Shown here piece by piece: positions 1-6,546 of a DNA stretch of 7,053 nt. The notes under the pieces were generated by a model. The model did not search any database. It was not told where the DNA came from and was given only the letters and a program-made list of their open reading frames with translations. Where the stretch lies: contig DEHM01000017.1 in NCBI GenBank assembly GCA_002351925.1, positions 35,629-42,681 on the forward strand, given 5' to 3'. The position numbers and the translations under genes are program-made. The DNA comes from Bacteroidales bacterium UBA2800. GTDB taxonomy: Bacteria; Bacteroidota; Bacteroidia; Bacteroidales; Paludibacteraceae. Position 1 is the stretch's first letter. Each line of letters opens with the position of its first letter.

Positions 1-12
1 AAAAAAAAGCAG

Positions 13-20
13 TACCTTTG
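13..20 (+). promoter_or_regulatory. Bacteroidota-type -7 promoter element (TACCTTTG)
   Basis: The octamer TACCTTTG matches the Bacteroidota primary sigma factor -7 consensus TAnnTTTG exactly. The partner -33 element (TTTG-like) would fall left of the window and cannot be checked. An A-run at 1-8 lies between the two expected positions. The start of transcription would be roughly at 25-28, which is where the first hairpin of the downstream non-coding segment begins (base 26). No other TAnnTTTG copy is visible on the + strand between here and the tRNA, so this is the best candidate promoter for the pre-tRNA segment and tRNA-Ser. An eight-base degenerate motif can occur by chance, so confidence is moderate. 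Confidence 0.5.
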
Positions 21-86
21 TCGTCGATTTCGGTTCGTCTAAGTGGATTGGCCATGCCAATCGAGGCGACTCGCGAAATCTCCTCT

Positions 87-122
87 CCGATTAAAACATC
101 GTTTCACTAGCGTTTTAATCGG
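87..122. repeat. Perfect 11-bp inverted repeat
   Basis: CCGATTAAAAC at 87-97 is the exact reverse complement of GTTTTAATCGG at 112-122, with a 14-nt spacer. As RNA it is hairpin II of the candidate structured segment. As DNA it could be a binding site for a dimeric protein. No T-run follows the right arm, so it does not look like an intrinsic terminator. Confidence 0.75.
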
Positions 123-146
123 TTGAATCACATCGGGAGGAATGCT

Positions 147-177
147 AGCGAAGCGATATTCCGACCGAAGAGCGGAG
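147..177 (+). repeat. Dispersed repeat, copy A (partner at 5287-5315 minus)
   Basis: This stretch shares AGCGAAGC, GAT, CGACCGAAG and GGAG, in that order, with the minus strand of the kbl-tdh spacer. Over the core (147-170 against 5291-5315) I count 21 identical positions of 25, including one single-base gap. GGAG follows in both, after a 3-nt insertion here. Both copies lie in non-coding DNA. It may belong to a larger intergenic repeat family, but two copies in one window cannot establish that. Confidence 0.5.
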
Positions 178-237
178 GCCTCGAGGACTTTAATGATGAC
201 TTGTCGTCAGTCCGTGTCCGAGAGTGCCGAACGCGTA

Positions 238-322
238 GGAAGGATGGCAGAGTGGTCTAATGCACCGGTCTTGAAAACCGACGTACGGAGACGTACCGGG
301 GGTTCGAATCCCTCTCCTTCCG
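238..322 (+). tRNA. tRNA-Ser (anticodon UGA)
   Basis: This is a class II tRNA of 85 nt that reads UCA-family serine codons. The acceptor stem pairs 238-244 (GGAAGGA) with 315-321 (TCCTTCC), and the discriminator is G322, as usual for serine. The anticodon loop CTTGAAA (270-276) puts TGA at 272-274. The long variable arm typical of serine tRNAs pairs 283-287 with 292-296 around a GAGA loop. The T arm pairs 298-302 with 310-314 around TTCGAAT. The 3' CCA is not encoded directly after G322 (the sequence continues CGCCA), so it must be added after transcription, as is common in Bacteroidota. The first anticodon-stem pair reads C265 opposite A281, an apparent mismatch. A terminator hairpin follows within 12 nt. 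Confidence 0.95.
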
Positions 323-326
323 CGCC

Positions 327-361
327 AAAAAAGAAAGGGACACCGTTGCGGGTGTCCCTTT
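327..361. terminator. Bidirectional intrinsic terminator between tRNA-Ser and era
   Basis: AAAGGGACACC at 334-344 pairs perfectly with GGTGTCCCTTT at 351-361 around a 6-nt loop, giving 11 bp. Read on the minus strand, the hairpin begins 15 nt past the era stop codon and is followed by a U-rich tract (one C, then six U, from 333 down to 327), so it is a strong terminator for the era transcript. Read on the + strand it lies just after tRNA-Ser and is followed only by a weak T-rich stretch (361-366). It therefore probably serves both convergent units. Confidence 0.85.
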
Positions 362-376
362 GTTGTATCCGTCTGT

Positions 377-1294
377 TTAAGACAAGTCGTAGCCGTAGTG
401 CTTGAGGCGGCCGGTGTTGGAGCGCCAGTCGCGGTCCACCTTGACGAAGAGCTGGAGGAAGACCTGCTTCTGGAAGAACTCCTCTATCTCGCGGCGCGCC
501 TGCGAACCGACGCGCTTGAGGGCCGAGCCGGCTTTGCCGATGATGATGCCCTTTTGGCTATCCCGCTCGCAGTAGATGACGGCGCTGATATGAATGATAT
601 CCTCCTCTTCCTGGAAGGACTCTACTTCAACTTCGACGGAGTACGGTATCTCTTTGTCGTAGTTGGTGAGGATCTTCTCGCGGATGATCTCGTTGACAAA
701 GAAACGTTCGGACTTGTCAGTGAGTTGGTCTTTGGGGAAGAAGGCCGGTCCTGCGGGCAAGGCATCCTTGATGGCATCGAAGAGTTGTGCCACGCCAAAG
801 CGCTCTTGCGCCGAGATGGGGAAGATCTCCGCCTCGGGCAGCTGTGCGTGCCAGAAAGCGACGAGGTTCTCCAGCGTCTCCTGGGTGGTGAGGTCAATCT
901 TGTTGATGATAAGGAACACCTTGGTACCCGCTGCCGCCATCTTCTTCACCTTCGCGAGGAAGTCGGCATTGCGGTCAGCGCTGTCGGTGACATCGGTGAC
1001 GTAGAGCAGCACGTCGGCATCGACGAGTGCGGAACGCGAGAACTCCAACATCTTCTCCTGCAGGCGATAGTTAGGCGAGAGGACTCCGGGTGTGTCGGAA
1101 TAGACCATCTGGAAATCCTCGCCGTTGACGATACCGAGGATACGGTGGCGCGTGGTCTGTGCCTTGGAGGTGATGATAGAGAGCCGCTCGCCGACGAGGG
1201 CGTTCATCAACGTGGATTTGCCAACATTGGGATTACCCACAATGTTGACAAATCCCGATTTATGATTTGTGATTTGTGATTGTTGATTTGTCAT
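377..1294 (-). CDS. era: GTPase Era
   Basis: Era is a GTP-binding protein that binds the 3' end of 16S rRNA and helps mature the 30S subunit. The 305-residue length suits the family. The G domain shows G1 GNPNVGKS at residues 20-27, the switch I region around residues 42-50, G3 DTPG at 67-70, G4 NKID at 131-134 and G5 SAQ at 161-163. A C-terminal KH domain follows, with its GKAG turn at 253-256. The start codon lies one base after the stop of the upstream peptidase gene, so translational coupling is likely, and it is the only usable start before G1. Residues 2-13 (TNQQSQITNHKS) come from a heptamer DNA repeat, and the conserved protein seems to begin only near residue 11. The gene is last in the cluster and ends at the strong terminator. 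Confidence 0.97.
   Translation of the reverse strand: MTNQQSQITNHKSGFVNIVGNPNVGKSTLMNALVGERLSIITSKAQTTRHRILGIVNGEDFQMVYSDTPGVLSPNYRLQEKMLEFSRSALVDADVLLYVTDVTDSADRNADFLAKVKKMAAAGTKVFLIINKIDLTTQETLENLVAFWHAQLPEAEIFPISAQERFGVAQLFDAIKDALPAGPAFFPKDQLTDKSERFFVNEIIREKILTNYDKEIPYSVEVEVESFQEEEDIIHISAVIYCERDSQKGIIIGKAGSALKRVGSQARREIEEFFQKQVFLQLFVKVDRDWRSNTGRLKHYGYDLS
1257..1291. repeat. Five tandem heptamers inside the 5' end of era
   Basis: On the + strand, five consecutive 7-bp units run from 1257 to 1291: GATTTAT, GATTTGT, GATTTGT, GATTGTT and GATTTGT. They end exactly at the start codon of era (1292-1294, minus strand). They encode the N-terminal extension before the conserved G domain. The 7-bp unit is not a multiple of three, so gain or loss of one unit would shift the era reading frame. 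Confidence 0.85.
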
Positions 1295-1295
1295 T

Positions 1296-4211
1296 TTACA
1301 TGATTGCGTCGAAGAGCTCGTCTACCGAGTTGAAGAGCTTAGCCGGCGAGACGGTCGTGATCTTGCAACCCAGACGTTTCTCGATAGCCTTCTTGTCGAT
1401 CTTCTTCGGGTCGCCCATGAGGATGATAGTCACCGGTTTGCCCTTGATATTGTCCTCGTAGAACTTCTCGATATCGTTGAAGGTCAGGTTGTCGATAGCG
1501 GCTGCATTGACCTTAGCCGGGTCGTCGTTGTAGCCCAGACGTTGCCAGTACTCGAAGGTAGAAGCCTTGCCACGCATTGACGGCTTAGCCGTCTGCTGTG
1601 CCTGCTTGAGGGCAGCCTTGAGCGCCACGAGTTGGGTGGAGTCTTTCGGCATGTTCTCCAGAATATCCATATAGACATTGATGGCATCGACCACCTTGTC
1701 GCTCTGGGTACCTACGTAGCCGTAGAAATAGCACTCCTTGCCCGTCACAGCCGGCGTTGCATCTACACCATAAGCGGTGTAAGCCATCGAACGTTTCACA
1801 CGAATCTCGTTCATGACGATACCCGTGAAGCCGCCGGACATATACTGGTTGAAGGCATCAGACTGCACATCGGACGCGATATCGTACGGACGACCGTTGA
1901 TGTAGAAATAGAGGTCAGCCTGCTGCACGTTACTGTTGGGCAGGAAGATGACCGTCGGCTTGATATAGGTCAGACGATCCTGTACGAACGGCGACTTGGA
2001 GGGCTGCATTCCCTCGGTCAGCGGCAGGTCGGCAGCCACCTGTTGGGGAGTAAGCGTACCGCAGTAGAACACGTCGAGGGCATAGGTACGCGCCGCAGCT
2101 ACGAGGCGTTGAACCTGGATGCCGTCCATGTTCCAGATGTCGGCGAACTTAACTTCGTCCAGATAAGACGATTTCTTGCCGTAGAGGGCATACTGGAGCA
2201 GCGCAGACTTCTGCACAGCCGTACGTTTCTGACGCGTCAGACGGTTTACGAAGGCCGAACCCTTGACGTTGAGGATCTGTTTCTCCTCCAGATACGGCAT
2301 CAGCAGCTGACGGTTGACGCGGTTCATGATCTCCTTGAAGTTCTCGTCCTCGCCGGAGATAGACACCGAGAAGTAGGAGTCGCTGCAGTCGTAGCTAACC
2401 GAACCACCGTACTCGGCGATGATCTTATCGAAGTCCTTACCCTCGACCGCGGGGCTACCCATGATACCGGCGTTCTCCATGAGGGCGGCTGCATAAGGCA
2501 GCAACGGCATCTCGTGTGCACCTACACCATAACGGAGCGTGAGGGTGAAGACATCATTCTTGTCGTTAGGCGTATAGTGGAGCTTCACGTTCTCGCCGAG
2601 CGAGCTGACCTGAACGTCGTTGAAGTTGTTGAAGGTCTGTTTGAGCTCACCCTTCGGCAGTTTCTGGAACTCCTCGGCATAAGCCGTCTTGGCGTTCTTC
2701 ACCGGATCGAGCGGTTTGATATTGGGCTTCGGCAGGGTCTTTGCCTTCGGCGTCTTGGTATCCTCGTCGAACGAAACCGTCATGTATGGCGCATCGAAAT
2801 ACTTCTTTGCCACGCGTGCGATCTCCTCTACGGTGAGGGCCTGGATCTTCTCGTTGGCCGTGAAGATGTCATCGGTCGGTTTGCCATAGGTGAAGCAGTC
2901 GACCAATGCGCTCATCTTCGCTTCAGGGCGCTCGTTGGTCACCTTCTCTGCCTGGGCGTACATACGCTTTACGTTAGCCACAAGGTCCATATCGATCTTG
3001 CCGGCTTTGATCTTGTCCACCTCGCGCATGATGATGGCTTTGGTAGCCTTGTCGGACTCATACATCTGCTGGTTGGCATCGTAGTAAGGCACGGCCTCGA
3101 TGATGATACGTCCGGTGTTACGACGAGAGTCGTTGAACACACCTGCGAACTGGACGTCACCCTTGGTGTTGACCTTATCCAGAAGACCGGTGGTACCGTT
3201 GTAGAGCAGCGCGCACACGAACTCCAGCACATCCTGATCGGGATCGCCCTCTTTGACGCCCTGGTATACCCAAGCCACCTGCGGGTTGTAACCCAGGTAG
3301 TAGTGCTTGCTGGGATTGCCGGCGAACGATACCTCCGGATAGGAAGGACGTGCGGGCAACTCTTTGGGTTGCAGGCGCGAGAAGGTAGCCTCGATCATCG
3401 GCTTGGTAGCCTCGGTGTCGAAGTCACCGACGATGATAAGCGCCATGTTGTTGGGCACATACCAGGTGTTGTAGAACTCGATGAGTTTGCTGAGACGCGG
3501 GTTCTTCAGGTGCTCGGGTTTACCGATGACGTCACGCTCATAGGGACAACCTTTGTAGATATCCTCGAAGAGCTGTTTCTGCACCTGGGACGACGGCTCG
3601 TTGGCGTACATGTTATACTCCTCGAACACGTTCTCCAACTCAGCCTGGAACGTACGGAAGACCGGGTTGATGAGACGATCGGAGAAGATCGTCAGCCAGC
3701 GGTACATCTCTGCTGCAGGGAACGAGTTGTGGTAGGCGGTCAGATCGTAGGACGTGTAGGCATTGACACCCTCGGCACCGATGAGGTCGAGCATGTTGAA
3801 GAAGTCCTCGGTAGAGGAGATCTTCGCCTCACGCATGGAGACCTCGTTGATCTGGGTAGCGATTTGCTCGCGTACTTTCGGGTCGGTCGCCTCGCTATAC
3901 TGATCGTAGAGGGCGATGATAGAATCGTACATCGGCTTCTCGGCCTCCCAGTCGAGGGCGCCGATACGCTGTGTTCCTTTGAAGAGCATGTGCTCCAGAT
4001 AGTGAGCAAGTCCTGTGTACTCTGTGGGCTCATCGACGGCACCTGCGCGAACGACTACGTAACCGGTTACATCCGGCTGGTCGTGGTCTTCCCACAGCAT
4101 GACGGTGAGGCCGTTTTCCAACTTGTACTCAGTCAGTCCCTCGCGGGTAAAAGCTGAGACGGTGGCGATGCTGCAAACCAGCAGCAGCGCGCTAAGTAAA
4201 ATCTTTCTCAT
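1296..4211 (-). CDS. M16 family (pitrilysin-like) zinc metallopeptidase, exported
   Basis: This 971-residue protein has the size and two-half layout of long M16 peptidases, which enclose and cut peptides in a chamber. Residues 1-20 form a signal peptide: MRK, a hydrophobic stretch, and VSA before the likely cleavage site, so it acts outside the cytoplasm, probably in the periplasm. The inverted zinc motif HYLEH is at residues 70-74, with His70 and His74 as ligands and Glu73 as catalytic base. The third ligand is probably Glu198 (or Glu197) in the ELENVFEEYN segment. The spacing exceeds the roughly 76 residues of classical members because a charged helical insert lies at about 86-135. A second M16-like half (about 520-960) lacks HxxEH, as expected for the non-catalytic half. 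The gene starts 16 nt after tdh and ends 1 nt before era. The physiological substrate cannot be read from sequence. Confidence 0.93.
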   Translation of the reverse strand: MRKILLSALLLVCSIATVSAFTREGLTEYKLENGLTVMLWEDHDQPDVTGYVVVRAGAVDEPTEYTGLAHYLEHMLFKGTQRIGALDWEAEKPMYDSIIALYDQYSEATDPKVREQIATQINEVSMREAKISSTEDFFNMLDLIGAEGVNAYTSYDLTAYHNSFPAAEMYRWLTIFSDRLINPVFRTFQAELENVFEEYNMYANEPSSQVQKQLFEDIYKGCPYERDVIGKPEHLKNPRLSKLIEFYNTWYVPNNMALIIVGDFDTEATKPMIEATFSRLQPKELPARPSYPEVSFAGNPSKHYYLGYNPQVAWVYQGVKEGDPDQDVLEFVCALLYNGTTGLLDKVNTKGDVQFAGVFNDSRRNTGRIIIEAVPYYDANQQMYESDKATKAIIMREVDKIKAGKIDMDLVANVKRMYAQAEKVTNERPEAKMSALVDCFTYGKPTDDIFTANEKIQALTVEEIARVAKKYFDAPYMTVSFDEDTKTPKAKTLPKPNIKPLDPVKNAKTAYAEEFQKLPKGELKQTFNNFNDVQVSSLGENVKLHYTPNDKNDVFTLTLRYGVGAHEMPLLPYAAALMENAGIMGSPAVEGKDFDKIIAEYGGSVSYDCSDSYFSVSISGEDENFKEIMNRVNRQLLMPYLEEKQILNVKGSAFVNRLTRQKRTAVQKSALLQYALYGKKSSYLDEVKFADIWNMDGIQVQRLVAAARTYALDVFYCGTLTPQQVAADLPLTEGMQPSKSPFVQDRLTYIKPTVIFLPNSNVQQADLYFYINGRPYDIASDVQSDAFNQYMSGGFTGIVMNEIRVKRSMAYTAYGVDATPAVTGKECYFYGYVGTQSDKVVDAINVYMDILENMPKDSTQLVALKAALKQAQQTAKPSMRGKASTFEYWQRLGYNDDPAKVNAAAIDNLTFNDIEKFYEDNIKGKPVTIILMGDPKKIDKKAIEKRLGCKITTVSPAKLFNSVDELFDAIM

Positions 4212-4227
4212 AATTCAAAATATTTAG

Positions 4228-5253
4228 TTACCATTCCAGTAATACTTTTCCACATTGTCCGCTGACCATGACGTCGAAGCCTTTTTGGAAGTCGTCGAAC
4301 TTGAAGCGGTGGGTGATGACGGGCGAGAGGTCGAGTCCGCCGAGCAACATCTGCTCCATCTGGTACCAAGTCTCCCACATACGACGACCGGTGATTCCTT
4401 TGATGGTGAGGGCATTGAAGATGACGTCCGACCAGTTGACCTGGGTGTCGGAAGGCAGGATACCGAGTTGGGCGATGTTGGCACCCTTGTACATATGCTC
4501 GATCATGTCGTTGAAGGCAGCCGGTGCGCCGGACATCTCCAGACCTACGTCGAAGCCACGGATACCGAGTTGCTTCATCGCGTTTTCGATAGTTTCGCCT
4601 TTGGAGCCATCGACGGTGAGCGTAGCGCCCATCTTCTTAGCTATCTCCAGACGGAGGGGGTTGATATCGGTCACCACAATATGTTTGGCACCCGCGTAGC
4701 GGCATATACCTGCGGCCATCGTACCGATGAGTCCTGCACCGGTGATGAGGACATCTTCGCCCAGCAGCGGGAAAGCGAGTGCGGTGTGGGTGGCGTTGCC
4801 GAAGGGATCCATGATGGCTGCGAAGTCATCGGGTATCTCATCGCGCAACTTGACGACGTTGGACTCGGGGATGGTGACGTACTCGGCGAAGCAACCGTCC
4901 TTGCCCATGATACCGACAGAGATGGTGTTCTCGCACACATGTCCCATGCCTCGGCGGCAGTTACGGCAGTGTCCGCACGTGATATGTCCTTCGGCGGTGA
5001 CACGGTCACCCACCTTGACATTGCGCACGCCGACGCCTACCCATGCCACTTCGCCCACAAACTCATGCCCCATGGTATAAGGCGGCTTACAATGCGCCTG
5101 CGACCAAGCGTCCCACTTGTACATATGAAGGTCGGTACCGCAGATGGCGGCTTTCTTGACCTTGATAAGCACATCGTTGACGCCCACTTCCGGCATCGGC
5201 ACTTCTTCCATCCAGATGCCGGGCTCTGGAAATCTCTTTACAAGAGCTTTCAT
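4228..5253 (-). CDS. tdh: L-threonine 3-dehydrogenase, zinc-dependent MDR type
   Basis: Tdh oxidises L-threonine with NAD+ to 2-amino-3-ketobutyrate, the substrate of Kbl encoded just upstream. The protein has 341 residues and aligns over its length with the Escherichia coli enzyme as I recall it. Catalytic zinc residues are visible as Cys38, His63 and Glu64, in the contexts ICGTDLH (37-43) and GHEFVGE (62-68). The four structural-zinc cysteines are 93, 96, 99 and 107. The NAD-binding glycine motif GAGLIG is at 172-177, with Asp195 at the end of the next strand, which favours NAD+ over NADP+. The C-terminal part carries the family stretches LEMSGAP, LDLSPVITHRF and FQKGFDVM. An 89-nt leader separates it from kbl, and the M16 peptidase gene follows after 16 nt. 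It is not the short-chain (SDR) type of threonine dehydrogenase. Confidence 0.96.
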   Translation of the reverse strand: MKALVKRFPEPGIWMEEVPMPEVGVNDVLIKVKKAAICGTDLHMYKWDAWSQAHCKPPYTMGHEFVGEVAWVGVGVRNVKVGDRVTAEGHITCGHCRNCRRGMGHVCENTISVGIMGKDGCFAEYVTIPESNVVKLRDEIPDDFAAIMDPFGNATHTALAFPLLGEDVLITGAGLIGTMAAGICRYAGAKHIVVTDINPLRLEIAKKMGATLTVDGSKGETIENAMKQLGIRGFDVGLEMSGAPAAFNDMIEHMYKGANIAQLGILPSDTQVNWSDVIFNALTIKGITGRRMWETWYQMEQMLLGGLDLSPVITHRFKFDDFQKGFDVMVSGQCGKVLLEW

Positions 5254-5342
5254 AATTTTCTCATTTATTCATTTACCATTTCTAATCTCCCTTCGGTCGA
5301 ACGATCTGCTTCGCTGTATGGGTCATTTATTTGGCCATTTGG
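5254..5342 (-). other. kbl-tdh spacer with repeated AAATG units and tiny upstream ORFs
   Basis: This 89-nt spacer is longer than its neighbours. Close to tdh the minus strand carries repeated AAATG-type units at 7-8 nt spacing, giving three tiny nested reading frames: MVNE (5265-5279), MNK (5261-5272) and MRKL (5250-5264). The last one overlaps the tdh start as ATGA. A 14-codon frame, MTHTAKQIVRPKGD, lies at 5282-5326. A purine-rich GGGAG at 5287-5291 is too far (about 34 nt) from the tdh start to act as its ribosome-binding site. Whether any small frame is translated cannot be told from sequence. No terminator hairpin is visible. Confidence 0.45.
5287..5315 (-). repeat. Dispersed repeat, copy B (partner at 147-177 plus)
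   Basis: The minus strand reads AGCGAAGCAGAT, then CGTT, CGACCGAAG and GGAG, matching copy A upstream of tRNA-Ser apart from one single-base gap, three mismatches in a 4-nt block and a 3-nt indel. It lies in the middle of the kbl-tdh spacer, away from any conserved coding region. Its role is unknown; it could be a mobile-element remnant, a protein site or an RNA element. Confidence 0.5.
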
Positions 5343-6533
5343 TTATTTTAATACACCAAGAACCGTGCCAATCTTTGTGAAGGCAGCAATACACTTATCG
5401 AGTTGCTCGCGTGTGTGCGCCGCAGAAACCTGCACGCGGATACGCGCCTGGCCCTTCGGCACGACGGGATAATAGAAGCCTGTGACGTAGATACCTTCCT
5501 TCTGTAGTTCGGCCGCGAAGACCTGGCTGAGTTTGGCATCGTAGAGCATGACAGCACAGATGGCAGACTGCGTGGGTTTGATATCGAAGCCTGCGGCTTT
5601 CATGCGCTCGACGAAGTACGCCGTGTTCTCGTGCAGACGATCTTGCAACTCGTTGCTGCGCGTGAGTATCTCGAAGGTCTTGATGCCGGCCGCAGCAATC
5701 ATCGGCGGGATGGAGTTGGAGAAGAGGTACGGTCGCGAACGCTGACGCAGGAGGTCGATGATCTCCTTGCGACCCGTGGTGAAACCACCTACCGAGCCAC
5801 CGAAGGCCTTGCCGAGCGTGCCGGTGATGATCTCAATCTTGCCGCGCATGTTATAGAGCTCGGTGACACCATGGCCGGTGCGACCCACCACGCCGGCGGA
5901 GTGCGACTCATCGACCATGACGAGGGCGTTGTATTTCTGCGCCAGTTCGTATATCTTATCGAGCGGGCAGACGTTGCCGTCCATGGAGAAGACACCGTCG
6001 GTGGCGATGATACGGAACCGCTGTGCCTGGGCTTTCTTGAGTTGCTCCTCGAGGTCGGCCATGTCGCCGTTGGCATAACGGTAGCGCACCGCCTTACAGA
6101 GGCGTACGCCGTCGATGATAGAAGCATGGTTGAGGGCATCGGAGATGATCGCGTCCTCTTCGGTCAGCAGCGGTTCGAAGAGACCGCCGTTGGCATCGAA
6201 GCAAGCGGCATAGAGGATGGTATCCTCGGTGCCAAAGAAGTCGGAGATGACACGCTCGAGTTCTTTGTGGGTGTCCTGGGTTCCGCAGATGAAGCGGACG
6301 GAGGCCATTCCGTAGCCACGGGTGTCCATACGGGCCTTGGCGGCCTCGATGAGTTCTTTGTTATCGGCGAGGCCGAGGTAGTTGTTGGCGCAGAAGTTGA
6401 TGACTTCCTGGCCGCCTTCTACGGCGATACCGGACGACTGCGGCGTGATGATGACGCGCTCGTTCTTATAGAGTCCTGCATCTTTGATCTCTTGCAAAGT
6501 CTGCTGCAGATGGGATTGAAAATCCTGATACAT
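5343..6533 (-). CDS. kbl: 2-amino-3-ketobutyrate CoA ligase (glycine C-acetyltransferase)
   Basis: Kbl is a pyridoxal-phosphate enzyme that cleaves 2-amino-3-ketobutyrate with CoA to glycine and acetyl-CoA, completing threonine breakdown begun by Tdh. The product has 396 residues, close to the 398 of the Escherichia coli enzyme, and is collinear with it. The PLP lysine is Lys242 in TGTLGKAFGG. Asp208 in VMVDES, which contacts the PLP ring nitrogen, and His136 in SDALNHASIIDG, which stacks on the cofactor, are both present. Other family blocks are INFCANNYLGLA near residues 45-56, MASVRFICGTQD at 76-87, and ELQKEGIYVTGFYYPVVPKG near the C-terminus. The order kbl then tdh is the same as in the E. 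coli operon. The gene starts 46 nt after gdhA with no terminator visible, so cotranscription is plausible. 5-aminolevulinate synthase and other alpha-oxoamine synthases are relatives, but the adjacent tdh settles the assignment. Confidence 0.97.
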   Translation of the reverse strand: MYQDFQSHLQQTLQEIKDAGLYKNERVIITPQSSGIAVEGGQEVINFCANNYLGLADNKELIEAAKARMDTRGYGMASVRFICGTQDTHKELERVISDFFGTEDTILYAACFDANGGLFEPLLTEEDAIISDALNHASIIDGVRLCKAVRYRYANGDMADLEEQLKKAQAQRFRIIATDGVFSMDGNVCPLDKIYELAQKYNALVMVDESHSAGVVGRTGHGVTELYNMRGKIEIITGTLGKAFGGSVGGFTTGRKEIIDLLRQRSRPYLFSNSIPPMIAAAGIKTFEILTRSNELQDRLHENTAYFVERMKAAGFDIKPTQSAICAVMLYDAKLSQVFAAELQKEGIYVTGFYYPVVPKGQARIRVQVSAAHTREQLDKCIAAFTKIGTVLGVLK

Positions 6534-6546
6534 GATTATAAATTTT

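Larger units (their letters stand above)
26..237 (+). ncRNA. Candidate structured non-coding RNA or long leader of tRNA-Ser
   Basis: No credible protein is encoded here, but the RNA can fold into four hairpins in a row. Hairpin I (26-80) pairs 26-32 with 74-80, 35-40 with 64-69 (one G-U) and 46-52 with 56-62 around a CAT loop, about 20 pairs. Hairpin II pairs 87-97 with 112-122 perfectly (11 bp, 14-nt loop). Hairpin III pairs 133-136 with 165-168 and 139-143 with 158-162, separated by a tandem G-A/A-G internal loop (137-138, 163-164). Hairpin IV pairs 177-183 with 219-228 (AGT bulged), 185-189 with 209-213, and 195-199 with 204-208 around a CTTG tetraloop. The likely promoter at 13-20 would start the transcript at hairpin I. 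I see no hallmark motifs of RNase P RNA, tmRNA, SRP RNA or 5S rRNA, and no clear 6S-type single long hairpin. It could be an independent small RNA, a processed tRNA leader, or intergenic DNA with chance pairing plus a repeat copy. Confidence 0.35.

Noticed and set aside
87..122. Inverted repeat as an intrinsic terminator of a gene left of the window
   Set aside because: Neither strand has a proper U-run after the stem, the stem is A/T-rich in its inner half, and the loop is 14 nt long.
238..361. tRNA-Ser as an attachment site for an integrated element
   Set aside because: A terminator and then the core gene era follow immediately, with no integrase, no duplicated tRNA end and no atypical sequence.
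142..405. An 87-codon open frame on the + strand
   Set aside because: It runs straight through the whole tRNA-Ser gene and the terminator hairpin, then into the antisense of era, and resembles no protein I know.
398..1279. A 293-codon open frame opposite era
   Set aside because: It is an antisense shadow of era, whose G motifs and KH domain are unmistakable; its start lies near the shared terminator and no motif is visible.
1632..4157. An 841-codon open frame opposite the M16 peptidase gene
   Set aside because: It lies wholly antisense to a well-recognised gene, is rich in Leu, Val, His and Arg with no domain motif, and is explained by third-position codon bias of the true gene.
4212..4227. 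A TATTTTG stretch resembling a -7 promoter element between tdh and the peptidase gene
   Set aside because: It has one base too few for TAnnTTTG and lies only a few bases before the peptidase start codon, so a transcript from it would begin inside the coding region.
5282..5326. A 14-codon frame (MTHTAKQIVRPKGD) in the kbl-tdh spacer as a small protein gene
   Set aside because: Most of it lies in the dispersed repeat element, it has no clear ribosome-binding site, and nothing but its open frame supports it; kept only as part of the spacer description.
4255..5472. A 405-codon open frame opposite tdh and the end of kbl
   Set aside because: It crosses two recognised genes and their spacer in antisense and has no recognisable domain.
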